The notes below the pieces were generated by a model, which was not told where the DNA came from, searched no databases, and saw only the letters and a list, made by a program, of their open reading frames with translations. Below are positions 16,966-27,184 of a stretch of 54,431 bases of DNA, in pieces; position 1 is the first letter of the stretch, and each line of letters begins with the position of its first letter. The DNA is from Crocinitomicaceae bacterium (GTDB lineage: Bacteria; Bacteroidota; Bacteroidia; Flavobacteriales_D; Crocinitomicaceae). The stretch is from positions 1 to 54,431 of the forward strand of contig JAQXBM010000091.1 in the NCBI GenBank assembly GCA_029252405.1. The letters run 5' to 3'. Both the position numbers and the translations under genes were made by a program.

Positions 16966-17129
16966 TGTCACCGGTTCTACTTTATCCAATTTTTCCCGCA
17001 ATTGCACTAGGATTGATATCTTGGTTATATTATAGAAAACAAGGCCGCGTGAATACACCGCAATTGTTTCTTGGAATAATCGTGTTCTACGCGATATTTT
17101 ATCAATTGTTTAAGATTTTATTTAATTGA
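16965..17129 (+). CDS. 54-residue membrane protein of unknown function
   Basis: The ATG at 16965 overlaps the previous stop by one base (TAATG). Two hydrophobic helices are separated by a basic turn (YYRKQGRVN). The open frame extends 19 codons upstream, but that part lies inside the DinB-like gene; the overlap start is preferred. No family recognised. Confidence 0.65.
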   Translation: MSPVLLYPIFPAIALGLISWLYYRKQGRVNTPQLFLGIIVFYAIFYQLFKILFN

Positions 17130-17131
17130 CT

Positions 17132-17139
17132 TAATTTTG
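17132..17139 (+). promoter_or_regulatory. -7 promoter box TAATTTTG for the EI24-mutA-mutB operon
   Basis: Exact TAnnTTTG match, with a TTG at 17106-17108 that could serve as the -33 element. It ends 10 bases before the GTG at 17150 and supports that start. Confidence 0.55.
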
Positions 17140-17149
17140 AAGCGAAGTC

Positions 17150-17881
17150 GTGAAAGCCATTAATTACCATATCCGAGGAATCATCACAACTCTTGAATAT
17201 TTGTTCAAGGGTAAGTATTTGATTTATTTTCTTCCTGGTTTGATTTTAACTGGACTCTTTTGGTATTTCGACACGAAACTAACAGATTCAGACTGGACTT
17301 CAGATTGGTGGTTAATAAGTTGGGCGAATTTTGCCTTTTCCTGGCTGAAAGATGTCACTGTGGCATTGAATGAGTCATTGTACATCTTTTTGGTTCTTAC
17401 AGCATTATCGCCCTTTTTCACAGCATTAGGCGAGAAGTTCGACAAAGACTTAACGGGAAAAGTAACCGAAGGCGGAGTCCTCAGGTTCATTAATGATTTT
17501 TTGAGGATGATCTTTATTGTTATCGTCTCATTGATCCTGCAACTAATCTTCTTATTTCTGTATTGGCTCGTTGACAAAATCTTTGGATTCCCCGATATGG
17601 CAGATGAAATCATTAAATACTGCATCATTGGCTTTTTCTTCGGATTCACCTTTTACGATTTTGCATTGGAGCGCTACGAGAAAGGAGTTGGTTCATCGCT
17701 CGCTTTTGCCTTCTCTGCTCCTTTAGGAATGATCATTATTGGGGTAATTTTCAAATTGATTTACTCCATACCATACGTTGGAATTCCATTAGCGCCTGTT
17801 TTAGTGGTCATGATTTCAACAGTCGCATACGCCTATTACAAGAAATATTTGCCTAAATCAAAACAACTTTCGAATGAATAG
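17150..17881 (+). CDS. EI24-domain (CysZ-like) integral membrane protein
   Basis: 243 residues starting at GTG. About five to six hydrophobic segments are seen (residues about 23-40, 82-100, 115-140, 155-175, 190-235), with the loop LSPFFTALGEKFDKDLTG after the second, matching the EI24/CysZ layout. CysZ members are sulfate transporters, but many Bacteroidota copies are uncharacterised. The gene overlaps mutA by 8 bases, so they are cotranscribed, though no biochemical link to methylmalonyl-CoA is known to me. Confidence 0.75.
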   Translation: MKAINYHIRGIITTLEYLFKGKYLIYFLPGLILTGLFWYFDTKLTDSDWTSDWWLISWANFAFSWLKDVTVALNESLYIFLVLTALSPFFTALGEKFDKDLTGKVTEGGVLRFINDFLRMIFIVIVSLILQLIFLFLYWLVDKIFGFPDMADEIIKYCIIGFFFGFTFYDFALERYEKGVGSSLAFAFSAPLGMIIIGVIFKLIYSIPYVGIPLAPVLVVMISTVAYAYYKKYLPKSKQLSNE

Positions 17882-19214
17882 TTTTTTTAAGGAATTTAAT
17901 CCCGTTGGGAAACAGGAGTGGATCGATAAAATCCATGCCGACCTGAAAGGGAAAGATCCCAGTTTACTTGAACACAAAGATAAAATTGAGGAAATTGATT
18001 TCTCGAGCGTCTATCACATTAGTGATCAGAAAAAGCACGAGACGCCAGGCGGATTTCCATTTACTCGAGGGATAAAGACTAATCTGAACGATTGGAAAAA
18101 TACGGCCTACGTGCAAGTATCAGACGAAAAAGAAGCGAACACTAAAATCTTGCATTTTTTGATGACAGGTGCCGACGCCTTGTGGATTGTTTCAACGAAA
18201 GAAAACATTGATTGGAACATTGTATTGAATGATGTTGAATTCGAGCACATCAACGCGCAGTTCAGCTTGAATTCTTATGAGGACATGCTAAAAATTCAAG
18301 AAATTGCATCGCATACTCCAAATACGATTCATTTCAATTTTGATTTCCTCTCGAATAATTTAGATCTCGCGAAATTTGGATCGCATTTTAAAGAAAATCA
18401 GCAACGCTTTGCATTGGTGAATGGATTTGGAATTCAGCAATGTGGAGGAACGACTTGGCAAGAAATCGCATTCTGCTTGAATACTGGACACGAGTATTTA
18501 CTTCAGCTGATGGAATCAGGTTTGACTATTGATGAGGCATCAGCTTGCATTGGTTTTCATATCGGAATTGGCGGGAACTACTTTTATGAAATCGCCAAAA
18601 TCAGATCGCTTCGTGCGCTTTGGGCGAAAATCGTTCAGGCGTATTCACCAGAACACAATTGTTCGCATAACTGTTCAGTCACTGCAGTAATTGGACATAC
18701 GAATAAATCACTTTCTGATCCACACACGAACTTACTTCGCCAAACGACTGAAATTATGTCTGCTTTGAGCGCAGGAATTGAGAGCATTGTGGTTTTACCA
18801 CACGATTTGTATTCAGATCAAGGCGTGGATTCAATCAGCGAGCGAATGGCGATCAATATCCCGTTGATTTTGAAAGAAGAATCATACCTCGACAAAGTAA
18901 TTGATCCAATTGGCGGAAGTTATGCGTTGGAAGAGTTGACCGACCTCATTGGAAAAAAAGCTTGGGCACAGTTTCAATCATTGGAACAAGCTGGAGGATT
19001 ATTCAATTCTGATGCACAAAACAATTTCAAATCAGACGTTCAAAAAAAACGCGCTCTTCGCGAAGAAGCATTTTTAGAGGGCGAAACCTTGTTGATTGGA
19101 ATCAATAATTACTCGAATCCTGATCCTGTGCTTTCAAACTGGAAGAGAATCCCGACCTATTTGGGAATGGACGCATTGAATTATGAACGCATCACTAAAA
19201 CAATATCGGCATGA
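17874..19214 (+). CDS. mutA: methylmalonyl-CoA mutase, small (beta) subunit
   Basis: 446 residues of the MM_CoA_mutase TIM-barrel domain: [50 protein letters not shown] (quoted parts near 195-255), [24 protein letters not shown] near 345. It lacks the C-terminal cobalamin-binding domain that longer small subunits retain in degenerate form, so it should be non-catalytic and structural. With MutB it isomerises methylmalonyl-CoA and succinyl-CoA in the cytoplasm. It overlaps mutB by 4 bases (ATGA) and EI24 by 8. Confidence 0.92.
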   Translation: MNSFFKEFNPVGKQEWIDKIHADLKGKDPSLLEHKDKIEEIDFSSVYHISDQKKHETPGGFPFTRGIKTNLNDWKNTAYVQVSDEKEANTKILHFLMTGADALWIVSTKENIDWNIVLNDVEFEHINAQFSLNSYEDMLKIQEIASHTPNTIHFNFDFLSNNLDLAKFGSHFKENQQRFALVNGFGIQQCGGTTWQEIAFCLNTGHEYLLQLMESGLTIDEASACIGFHIGIGGNYFYEIAKIRSLRALWAKIVQAYSPEHNCSHNCSVTAVIGHTNKSLSDPHTNLLRQTTEIMSALSAGIESIVVLPHDLYSDQGVDSISERMAINIPLILKEESYLDKVIDPIGGSYALEELTDLIGKKAWAQFQSLEQAGGLFNSDAQNNFKSDVQKKRALREEAFLEGETLLIGINNYSNPDPVLSNWKRIPTYLGMDALNYERITKTISA

Positions 19215-21337
19215 AACGAGTAGATTTTAGTACAATATCATACACAACGGAGCATCAACAAAATGATACTACTCCAAGCTCAACGTATACAACTGCTGAT
19301 AAGATTGATCTTCAACAATTCTATACACACAAAGGTGAGAACCAAGAAGCTGAGTTCGTCTCTGGAATTCCACCATACCTGAGAGGCCCGTACAGTTCAA
19401 TGTACGCGATTCGCCCTTGGACAATTCGTCAATACGCTGGATTTTCCACTGCAGAAGAATCAAATGCCTTTTACCGAAGAAATTTAGCAGCGGGTCAAAA
19501 AGGACTTTCTGTGGCTTTCGATTTAGCCACTCACCGTGGATACGATTCAGATCATCCGCGTGTAGAAGGAGATGTCGGAAAAGCAGGTGTTGCGATCGAT
19601 TCGATTTTGGACATGAAGATTTTGTTCGATCAAATCCCTTTGGATAAGATGTCTGTTTCCATGACGATGAATGGAGCTGTATTGCCCATCATGGCGTTTT
19701 ACGTTGTCGCAGCGGAAGAACAAGGCGTGAGTCAGGAAAAGCTAGCAGGAACGATCCAAAACGATATCCTAAAAGAGTTCATGGTACGAAATACGTACAT
19801 CTACCCTCCTCTCCCATCAATGAGAATCATTTCGGATATCTTCGAATATACTTCTCAGAACATGCCACGCTTCAACTCGATTTCCATTTCTGGATATCAC
19901 ATGCAAGAAGCTGGAGCAACGGCTGCCATTGAATTGGCGTATACGCTTGCCGATGGGCTGGAATACCTCAAAGCGGGAGTCAACGCGGGAATGAACATTG
20001 ATGATTTCGCACCTCGGTTGAGCTTCTTTTGGGCGATTGGAATGAATCACTTTACGGAAGTAGCAAAAATGCGCGCTGGTCGTTTGTTATGGTCGAAGAT
20101 TGTTAAGAAATTCGATCCTCAGAATAAGAAATCACTCGCATTGAGAACGCATTGTCAAACTTCCGGTTGGAGTTTAACAGAACAAGATCCTTTCAACAAC
20201 GTAGCGCGAACCTGCATCGAAGCATTGGCAGCAGCATTTGGAGGAACACAGTCACTTCATACGAACGCACTCGACGAAGCCATCGCGCTTCCAACCGATT
20301 TCTCTGCGCGAATCGCGCGTAACACGCAAATCTATCTTCAACAAGAGACAGGCATAATCAAACATGTTGACCCACTTGGAGGAAGTTACTACGTGGAAGA
20401 ATTGACAAATCAATTGGTCGACGAAGCATGGAAATTGATTGAGGAAGTGGAAGAACTTGGTGGTATGGCCAAAGCGATCGAAACAGGCATTCCGAAGATG
20501 CGCATTGAAGAAGCAGCTGCGCGAAAGCAAGCCAGAATCGATGCTGGAAAAGACGTTATCGTTGGCGTAAATCGTTACCAATTGGACGAGGAAACTGAAA
20601 TGGATATTCTCGAAGTGGACAATACAAAGGTTCGAAGTTCACAAATCGATCGATTGAATGAATTGAAATCAAATCGAAATTCGGAGAAAGTTGCTGAACT
20701 ACTGAAAGAATTGGAGGACGCAGCAAGCAATGACGCCGGGAATTTATTAGAGATCGCGATTCGCTGTGCTCGCGAACGAGCTTCTTTAGGAGAAATATCT
20801 GCTGCACTCGAAAAGCCATACGGACGCTATCAGGCAACAATCCGATCTATTAATGGAGTTTATTCATCAGAATCTATGGGAGACGAAGATTTCAAGAAAG
20901 CCCTCGAAATGGCTGATCAATTCAGCAAATTAGAGGGGCGACGACCACGTATTATGGTGGCGAAAATGGGACAGGACGGACACGATCGCGGTGCGAAGGT
21001 AATCGCTACCTCTTTCGCTGACATTGGATTTGATGTCGATATTGGTCCACTATTCCAAACGCCAGAAGAAGCGGCAAAGCAGGCAGTTGAGAACGATGTT
21101 CACATCTTAGGTGTGTCTTCATTAGCAGCAGGACACAAAACATTAATCCCTAAAGTCATCGCTGAATTAGAAAAGTTGGGTCGAGGCGACATCATGGTGA
21201 TTGCAGGAGGAGTAATTCCTCAACAGGACTATGATTTCCTATTTGAAGCAGGAGTTTTTGGTGTATTTGGTCCAGGAACGAAGATTTCTTCGGCAGCCCA
21301 AGAAATACTGGCACTTCTGATTAAAAGCTTCGATTAA
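19211..21337 (+). CDS. mutB: methylmalonyl-CoA mutase, large (alpha) catalytic subunit
   Basis: 708 residues. The substrate-binding barrel contains [37 protein letters not shown], and the [12 protein letters not shown] segment. The C-terminal B12 domain shows [13 protein letters not shown] with the cobalt-ligating His at residue 591, then [10 protein letters not shown] and GGVIPQQD, the DxHxxG...SxL...GG signature. Adenosylcobalamin-dependent interconversion of methylmalonyl-CoA and succinyl-CoA, used for propionate and odd-chain or branched amino acid use. Translationally coupled to mutA. Confidence 0.97.
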   Translation: MKRVDFSTISYTTEHQQNDTTPSSTYTTADKIDLQQFYTHKGENQEAEFVSGIPPYLRGPYSSMYAIRPWTIRQYAGFSTAEESNAFYRRNLAAGQKGLSVAFDLATHRGYDSDHPRVEGDVGKAGVAIDSILDMKILFDQIPLDKMSVSMTMNGAVLPIMAFYVVAAEEQGVSQEKLAGTIQNDILKEFMVRNTYIYPPLPSMRIISDIFEYTSQNMPRFNSISISGYHMQEAGATAAIELAYTLADGLEYLKAGVNAGMNIDDFAPRLSFFWAIGMNHFTEVAKMRAGRLLWSKIVKKFDPQNKKSLALRTHCQTSGWSLTEQDPFNNVARTCIEALAAAFGGTQSLHTNALDEAIALPTDFSARIARNTQIYLQQETGIIKHVDPLGGSYYVEELTNQLVDEAWKLIEEVEELGGMAKAIETGIPKMRIEEAAARKQARIDAGKDVIVGVNRYQLDEETEMDILEVDNTKVRSSQIDRLNELKSNRNSEKVAELLKELEDAASNDAGNLLEIAIRCARERASLGEISAALEKPYGRYQATIRSINGVYSSESMGDEDFKKALEMADQFSKLEGRRPRIMVAKMGQDGHDRGAKVIATSFADIGFDVDIGPLFQTPEEAAKQAVENDVHILGVSSLAAGHKTLIPKVIAELEKLGRGDIMVIAGGVIPQQDYDFLFEAGVFGVFGPGTKISSAAQEILALLIKSFD

Positions 21338-21422
21338 AATTAATTATTGAAAAATACCTACTTTTAGGAAATAATAAGATTCGGCACAGTATTTGAAAAT
21401 GTAAGTGCAAAAACAAACAAAC

Positions 21423-22181
21423 ATGAAACATCTAGTAGCAATTTTAAGCTTTCTATTTTTATCGGTAACAGTATACTCCCAAACACGCGAATACAAAGAT
21501 TTAGTAATTCTTTACGCCGATGGGACTTATGACAGCTATAAGAAACTTGTCAAGCAAGCCGAAAAGTACACACTCAAAGACGCCACGAAAAAAGATCCGA
21601 AGCCTTACTTCTGGATGGCAAAGGGGTTGTACAAAATTTCAATTTCTGGAACCGACGACGATAACTACAAGAATGCATACAAAGATGCGATCAAGTTTTT
21701 GGGGAAAGGAATCAAATACGATATTAAATACAACGACGGTGATTACACTTCTGAAGAATCAGAGTTTGTGAGCATGTTTCAGATGACTTTGTTTGAAACG
21801 GCGAACAACGAAATTTCTGGAGGTGGATTCAAAAGAGGATTTAGTTGGGTATTGAAATACGCCAAAATTTCAACGAACAAGATCGGTCCTAATTATTTAA
21901 TGGGCGCCTGTAAGTATGAAGCTGCTGATAAGACTACAGCTCGTGAGTACTGGAAAAAAGCTGACGCGGAATTAAAAACCATTGAATCAATTGAAGGTTG
22001 GAGCGAAGCTGATAGAAACATGTTGAAATACGGAGTATTATACTCTGCTGGAGCTTTGAAGCGTTCACGTCAAGAAGATAAGGCAAAGACGCTTGTTGGA
22101 AAAGTAGCTCAATGGTTCGAAGAAGATGAAGATTGGGAAGCACTTTACGATGAGATCGTAAATAAGCCAAAAGAGAAGTAA
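21423..22181 (+). CDS. exported TPR-like protein of unknown function
   Basis: 252 residues from the ATG at 21423 (a GTG 18 bases earlier is less likely because the signal peptide begins at the ATG). Signal peptide about 1-20, ending TVYSQ. The rest is helical with TPR-like spacing: KPYFWMAKGLYKIS, YKDAIKFLGKGIKYD, NYLMGACKYEAADKTTAREYWKKAD. No named family. It stands 85 bases after mutB and is followed by a strong terminator; TACTTTTA upstream at about 21357 is one base off the -7 box. Confidence 0.72.
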   Translation: MKHLVAILSFLFLSVTVYSQTREYKDLVILYADGTYDSYKKLVKQAEKYTLKDATKKDPKPYFWMAKGLYKISISGTDDDNYKNAYKDAIKFLGKGIKYDIKYNDGDYTSEESEFVSMFQMTLFETANNEISGGGFKRGFSWVLKYAKISTNKIGPNYLMGACKYEAADKTTAREYWKKADAELKTIESIEGWSEADRNMLKYGVLYSAGALKRSRQEDKAKTLVGKVAQWFEEDEDWEALYDEIVNKPKEK

Positions 22182-22203
22182 TCAATTCACAAAAGATATA
22201 CGT

Positions 22204-22235
22204 AAGTCCTGAGTTCGAAGCTCAGGACTTTTTTT
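22204..22235 (+). terminator. strong intrinsic terminator
   Basis: Perfect 10-base stem AAGTCCTGAG (22204-22213) with CTCAGGACTT (22221-22230), loop TTCGAAG, followed by a T run to 22235. It closes the TPR-like gene's transcript. Confidence 0.9.
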
Positions 22236-22297
22236 ATCCCATATTTTGAACGAAACTTTGGTACCGATGTACAGTAAGAAAACTCAACATCAGTCCC

Positions 22298-22993
22298 ATG
22301 AAAAATTTAGCCATTCTATTTGCCCTCGTCTTTAGCTCAACAAGCTTTGCACAAGATAGCGACTCCCCACTCGTTAGTTTTGAAGATTACGAGCGACTCA
22401 TGTCAGAAGTAAAAGAACACAGAAAAACGCGCTTAGTTGATCTAAACCAATTCAACGCAATGTCGCAAAAGAAAGAAGTGTACATTCTTGATACCCGATC
22501 AAAGGAAATGTACGATCGAAAGCACGTAAAAGGAGCAATTCATTTGAATTTTGCTGATTTCACCCAAGAGAATTTGGACGCCCTTTTCCCTAATCGAAAC
22601 GCGTCGATTCTCATCTATTGCAATAACAACTTCATGGACGATATTGATCTATCAAGTATCACTTTTGATCCAAATTTTGCATCGAAGGTTTCACGACCAG
22701 TGTTCGACCTAGTGGAGTTAGAAATAGAACCTGTAGTATCAGAAACGATTCAATTGAGTGATCAAACGGAAACTCGAATCAATAGCACTCCAGAAACCGA
22801 TGAGGAAATAGAAATGTTAGAACGAACAATTGCTGTTCCTGAAACGGCAATCACGCTTGCATTAAACATTCCAACCTACATCAACCTTTATGGTTACGGA
22901 TACAGAAATGTCTATGAATTGAGTGAACTTGTATCCATCTACGATGAACGCATTCAATTCGAAGGAAGCGAAGTGACAATGACTGAAAATTAG
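22298..22993 (+). CDS. periplasmic rhodanese-like protein with an internal acidic insertion
   Basis: 231 residues with signal peptide (about 1-19, ending SFAQ). A rhodanese fold follows: VYILDTRSKEMYDRKHVKGA near 62-81 and the active-site loop ILIYCNNNF with Cys108. The last part, ITLALNIPTYINLYGYGYRNVYEL, is the normal closing half of the domain, but about 60 residues rich in Glu, Thr and Ser separate it from the active-site half. Rhodanese folds carry sulfur on the cysteine; the physiological acceptor is unknown. Followed after 47 bases by the flavin lipoprotein. Confidence 0.82.
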   Translation: MKNLAILFALVFSSTSFAQDSDSPLVSFEDYERLMSEVKEHRKTRLVDLNQFNAMSQKKEVYILDTRSKEMYDRKHVKGAIHLNFADFTQENLDALFPNRNASILIYCNNNFMDDIDLSSITFDPNFASKVSRPVFDLVELEIEPVVSETIQLSDQTETRINSTPETDEEIEMLERTIAVPETAITLALNIPTYINLYGYGYRNVYELSELVSIYDERIQFEGSEVTMTEN

Positions 22994-23040
22994 TCTCAAC
23001 TGATTTGTTATATTTAGGGAGTATCATTCAAAATCTCCCT

Positions 23041-24522
23041 ATGAAAAACCTTCAAGAAGATCGACGTAAAGTAATTAAAACATTGGTCCTTGCTGGCTTT
23101 GGGATTCATTTCGTGGGGTGTACGAGCGAAGTTGAGCCTTCTCAAAAGAAGAAGGAAACTCCCGTCAAAAAAGAACCAGAACAAATAGTTGAAGAAATTG
23201 AGGAAGAAGTTAAGAGCAACAATGTTGTTTATTTGACTCAAGAGGATGAACAATTCGCAGAATTAGCGACCTATTTCAACAAATTTACGCAGAAAAGCCC
23301 TGCAATTATTGCATTGGTTTCTAATGCAGAGGGAGTCTCTGAAGCCATTTTACATGCGAAAGAATTAGATCTACCTGTTTCAGTAAAAAGTGGCGGACAT
23401 TCATTCGAACAGTTCTCCTCAAATAACGGAGGAATGGTGATTAACATGTCACTTTTGAACACGATTAAATGGAAAGAGAACAATGAAGTTGAAATCGGGC
23501 CTGCTTGTCTGCTCAAAGAAATGTACGATGAGCTATTGCCTAAACAACGAATATTGCCAGCAGGATCCTGCGGGACGGTCGGTGTTGGAGGTATAACTCT
23601 AGGCGGCGGGTATGGATTCTTCGCACGAAAGTACGGATTGACATGTGACAATATAATTTCAGCGACATTCATCGACGGCAATGGTGAAATTCACGAAGTA
23701 TCAGGGGATCATGAATTAATGTGGGCACTAAAAGGTGGAGGAAATGGAAACTTCGGTGTTGTAAGCTCCTTCCGATTTAAGACCTACCCTACTCCTCAAC
23801 ATTTCAGCTACACGCGACTTAAGGCGAAAAAATTAGATGGAGAAAGAGCCAAATTATTGCTGGAAACCTGGTTCGAATACGGACAATTATTACCCGGAAG
23901 TTGTTTTTCTGCTTTCGTGTTGAATGGAAAATCGCTCACCATTTTGATTACCAATTTTGAATCGTCGACGCCTATTTTGGAAGAAATGATCGAAGCGCTT
24001 ACAAAATTGTGTGATACAGTGACATCCAAACGCAATACTGATATCGCTGGTGCGCTAAGAAATTATTACGGAATCCAGTATCCTATCTACTTTAAAAATG
24101 CTTCTGCTGGCTACTATTCGAAGTTTTCAGATGTTGAGGGATGCATCGATCAAGTTTTGGAAAAGGTCGTTTCTACGCCTGGTTTGATTTATCAAGTCAA
24201 TACATTAGGTGGAGCCATCAATTTGGATGAGAACAAAACGCAATCGAGCTATCCACATCGTTCGTTTGAGTACTTGAGCGAATTACAAACATACTGGAGC
24301 GAAGGTCAGGATCAAAAACGCGATAACTACCTGAAGGAATTCGAATACATTCAAAACCTGTTCTATGAAAACGGGAATCGGGCTCAATACAGGAATTATC
24401 CGAGCATTGGTTTCAAAGATTGGGAAACGGCGTATTTCGGAGATAATTATGAGCGTTTACAAGCGATCAAACGAAAATACGATCGCGACAACACGGTCCG
24501 TCATCCTCAGAGCATCCAATGA
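23041..24522 (+). CDS. Tat-exported FAD-linked oxidase lipoprotein (berberine-bridge-enzyme type)
   Basis: 493 residues from the ATG at 23041 (the frame is open 12 codons further up). The N-terminus has twin arginine DRRKVIKT followed by a hydrophobic stretch and a Cys in HFVGC, a Tat-lipoprotein signal. A lysine/glutamate-rich linker precedes the FAD_binding_4 domain. SGGHS places the covalent FAD His at 120, and AGSCGTVGVGG places a Cys at 177, the pair used for bicovalent FAD in berberine-bridge and glucooligosaccharide oxidases. The C-terminal BBE segment is NYERLQAIKRKYD...HPQSI. Substrate unknown, possibly a sugar or phenolic compound. Confidence 0.87.
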   Translation: MKNLQEDRRKVIKTLVLAGFGIHFVGCTSEVEPSQKKKETPVKKEPEQIVEEIEEEVKSNNVVYLTQEDEQFAELATYFNKFTQKSPAIIALVSNAEGVSEAILHAKELDLPVSVKSGGHSFEQFSSNNGGMVINMSLLNTIKWKENNEVEIGPACLLKEMYDELLPKQRILPAGSCGTVGVGGITLGGGYGFFARKYGLTCDNIISATFIDGNGEIHEVSGDHELMWALKGGGNGNFGVVSSFRFKTYPTPQHFSYTRLKAKKLDGERAKLLLETWFEYGQLLPGSCFSAFVLNGKSLTILITNFESSTPILEEMIEALTKLCDTVTSKRNTDIAGALRNYYGIQYPIYFKNASAGYYSKFSDVEGCIDQVLEKVVSTPGLIYQVNTLGGAINLDENKTQSSYPHRSFEYLSELQTYWSEGQDQKRDNYLKEFEYIQNLFYENGNRAQYRNYPSIGFKDWETAYFGDNYERLQAIKRKYDRDNTVRHPQSIQ

Positions 24523-24598
24523 GGTTTTGAACAAAACGAATTTCAAAAGAATTTTTAGTGTGTTTAAATTGAGGGATGATCTGCCTTAACTTTATCAT

Positions 24599-24883
24599 GT
24601 GAAGAAATTACTTCCATACCTCAAAAATAAATTCATTCTGGCGACAGTCATTTTCTTGGTGTATGCGCTTTTCTTGGATGAGAATGATCTCTTCACTATT
24701 ATTCGGCATAATCGCAAGCTGAATCAATTGGAAATAGCGAAACAAGAAGTAAGTCGAGATCTCGAAAAATCACGAGAGACACTGCGCGAGTTGAACAGCA
24801 AGAGCGAGCTTGAACGCTACGCACGAGAGGAAAAATACTTCAAGAAAGACGACGAAGATATTTTCGTAATTTTCGAAGAATAG
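24599..24883 (+). CDS. FtsB/DivIC-like septum formation initiator protein
   Basis: 94 residues starting at GTG: short basic N-terminus, one transmembrane helix (about 13-27), then a coiled coil (about 35-75) and an ELERYAREEKYFKK segment, the hallmark of the DivIC/FtsB family before its short C-terminal tail. In the family it works with FtsL and FtsQ at the divisome in the inner membrane. An ATG at 24597 is out of frame, so GTG is the only near start. Confidence 0.85.
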   Translation: MKKLLPYLKNKFILATVIFLVYALFLDENDLFTIIRHNRKLNQLEIAKQEVSRDLEKSRETLRELNSKSELERYAREEKYFKKDDEDIFVIFEE

Positions 24884-24971
24884 TCACCTCACCCCCTTCT
24901 TTCAAAGCATAATTATTCTTATCTTATTAATAGAGTGCGATTAACTATTCAATCAACCTAACCAACCTATT

Positions 24972-26024
24972 ATGAATAATTCACTTTTGGATTCATCCTT
25001 TTTTACAGATGCCATCAACTTAATTCGTTCTGCCCAGCAGAAAATCAATCGTCAGATTAACTTGACAATGGTGCATACCTATTTCGATTTTGGAAAAATG
25101 ATTGTCGAAAATGAACAAAGTGGTGATGAGCGCGCTGAATATGGAAAACAATTAATCGATAACCTTCACTGGTGTTGACAGAAGAATTCGGATCGGGTTT
25201 TTCGAAGACAAACTTGAGGCAAATGCGTAAATTTTTCTTGATTTATGAAAAACAGTAGACACTATCTGCTGAATTCAAAAACCCATTAAAAACCGGCATA
25301 TCCGAAGAAAAAAACGCAAAATACAGATGCTGAATTCAAATTGAGTTGGTCTCATTACCTCAAACTGATGCGAATCGACAACGATCTCGAACGGAATTTC
25401 TATGAAATAGAATCCATCAAAAACAATTGGAGTGTTCGCGAATTGACTAGAAACTATTCCTCTTCGCTTTTTTCAAGATTGGCACTCAGCAGAGATAAAC
25501 ATAAAGTGAAAGAGCTTTCGAAGAAAGGTCACATTGTGGAAAAAGCCGGAGACATTGTAAAAGACCCTTACATTCTCGAATTCTTAGGTTTAGACAAACT
25601 GGAAGTGTATTCTGAATCGGATTTAGAAGAACGAATTATCAATAAACTGGAAAACTTCCTGATGGAATTGGGAAATGGATTTACATTCGTATCTCGACAA
25701 AAACGCATTTCATTTGATGATAAACATTTCTATATCGACTTGGTCTTTTACAACAGAATGCTGCGCTCTTTTGTTCTCATCGACCTGAAAATCGGAGAAA
25801 TCAGGCATCAAGATATTGGGCAAATGCAAATGTACGTTCACTATTATGATCGTGAAATCAAATTAGGGGATGAAAACAAGACAATTGGAATCATTCTTTG
25901 TCAAAATAAGAGCGAAGCGCTAGTTAGATACACTTTACCCGAGGATAACGAGCAGATTTTTGCCAGTAAATACGAAACGATTCTACCCAGCCAGGAGGAA
26001 TTTCTATCGATTATTAATGCCTGA
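24972..26024 (+). pseudogene. decayed DUF1016/YhcG-type PD-(D/E)XK nuclease gene
   Basis: The N-terminal DUF1016 domain starts at 24972 and reads to a TGA at 25176; restoring one T near 25164-25167 gives NLSLVLTEEFG and continues QMRKFFLIYEKQ, where a TAG at 25256-25258 interrupts. A further shift between about 25285 and 25325 returns to the frame that runs to 26024 (TQNTDAEFKLSWSHYLKLM onwards). So at least three lesions. The C-terminal nuclease domain is intact and keeps FYIDLVFYNR...VLIDLKIGE with its D...DxK residues; an ATG near 25368 could in principle express it alone. The stop forms TGATCA with the convergent neighbour's stop. Confidence 0.87.
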
Positions 26025-27161
26025 TCATAATTTCGAGTACTTCTTCACTCTCACCCCGTTAAAATAAAACTCAGCGATTTGTTTGTAGCTGAATTTATTC
26101 CTTGCCATGTTCATCGCGCCTTCTTGACACAATCCAACTCCATGTCCGAAGCCTCGGCCTTCCAACACCACTTCGCTTCCTTCAGGGTGCGTACTGAAAA
26201 AGGTCGATTTCAGCCTGAATTTTTTGCGCAGATCTCTCAGTGGAATCCCCAAACTAGGGTGAATGTAAAACGCCTTCCTATTTTCCTGTTTGAAGGTATA
26301 TATTCGATTAGCCATTACCGAATCCTGAATTGGGTAACCATATTGTTTTACCAAGAAATTTCGGAACTCCCACTGAGGAATTCGTTTCGTCCAAGTTGCC
26401 TGGCGTGTATGAATACAAAATGTATCTATAAAAGGTTTTACATGATCCACTGAATTGTTCCAAACGTGAGAAGCGTCGCATACTTCACCGCCACAGTTTG
26501 CTGAAAAATACGTCGTGACTAATCGCTTTTTAGCATCAACTAAAACATCCCCCTTCGTTTCGCGAACCGCAGTGCGAATCTCAGGAGTGTATCTGAGCAT
26601 GTTATGGTAGGCTTGACAGTGAACACCATCGCATAAACCAAATCCTTCCTTCTTGTGTCGCGATTTATTTTTGAAAGCATAGGTGCGACTCATCACAGCT
26701 TGCACTTTGTAATATTCAGCATGACGCCCCCCGCCTCCTTCAGATTCAATAACCCCGCACAAATAATTCTCCATGCTAACTTTGTTCACTATCGTCATTC
26801 GTCCGCCAACAACACTAATATGAAAATGATCCTGATATTTCCGTTCTCTTACACTGGGAACTTTTGACTTAATTGCGAGGGTTCCATTTCCGTTGGCCAC
26901 AATTGTAATTCTTGAAAAGCTTCCCTGAGGAACGGTGTTGTATTTCAGCGACAGTTTTCCATTAACCAATTCAACTTCAACGAATTGTTGTGAACTGAGT
27001 GTTCCGATGGTCGAAGCATCAGCTTGCACGCTGTATTTCCCCAAGTGGTGACTAAATGTAATCCGTTTTACTTTGTGATCGCGCAATATTCCAATACTCT
27101 GCTCTTGTCCGAACCCGGAAAAAAACATCAATAAAAAGAATATGACAATTAGCCTATGCAT
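26025..27161 (-). CDS. SpoIID/LytB-domain exported protein
   Basis: 378 residues with a signal peptide (about 1-18). The SpoIID domain includes VSMENYLCGVIESEGGGG (about 127-144) with the acidic residue equivalent to the SpoIID catalytic Glu, AVMSRTYAF, SANCGGEVCDASHVW, and near the end GRGFGHGVGLCQEGA. SpoIID is a lytic transglycosylase acting on stem-peptide-free glycan strands in sporulators; non-sporulating Bacteroidota also have it, presumably for cell-wall remodelling in the periplasm. It lies 23 bases after lpxB. Confidence 0.9.
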   Translation of the reverse strand: MHRLIVIFFLLMFFSGFGQEQSIGILRDHKVKRITFSHHLGKYSVQADASTIGTLSSQQFVEVELVNGKLSLKYNTVPQGSFSRITIVANGNGTLAIKSKVPSVRERKYQDHFHISVVGGRMTIVNKVSMENYLCGVIESEGGGGRHAEYYKVQAVMSRTYAFKNKSRHKKEGFGLCDGVHCQAYHNMLRYTPEIRTAVRETKGDVLVDAKKRLVTTYFSANCGGEVCDASHVWNNSVDHVKPFIDTFCIHTRQATWTKRIPQWEFRNFLVKQYGYPIQDSVMANRIYTFKQENRKAFYIHPSLGIPLRDLRKKFRLKSTFFSTHPEGSEVVLEGRGFGHGVGLCQEGAMNMARNKFSYKQIAEFYFNGVRVKKYSKL

Positions 27162-27184
27162 TCTTACTTCGAATACTTATTTAT

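Noticed and set aside
17224-17649. A 141-codon open frame on the minus strand within the EI24 gene
   Set aside because: Lysine-rich low-complexity reading antisense to membrane helices; no family features.
26022-26027. Palindrome TGATCA shared by two convergent stop codons as a regulatory site
   Set aside because: A six-base palindrome formed by adjacent TGA stops; most likely coincidence.
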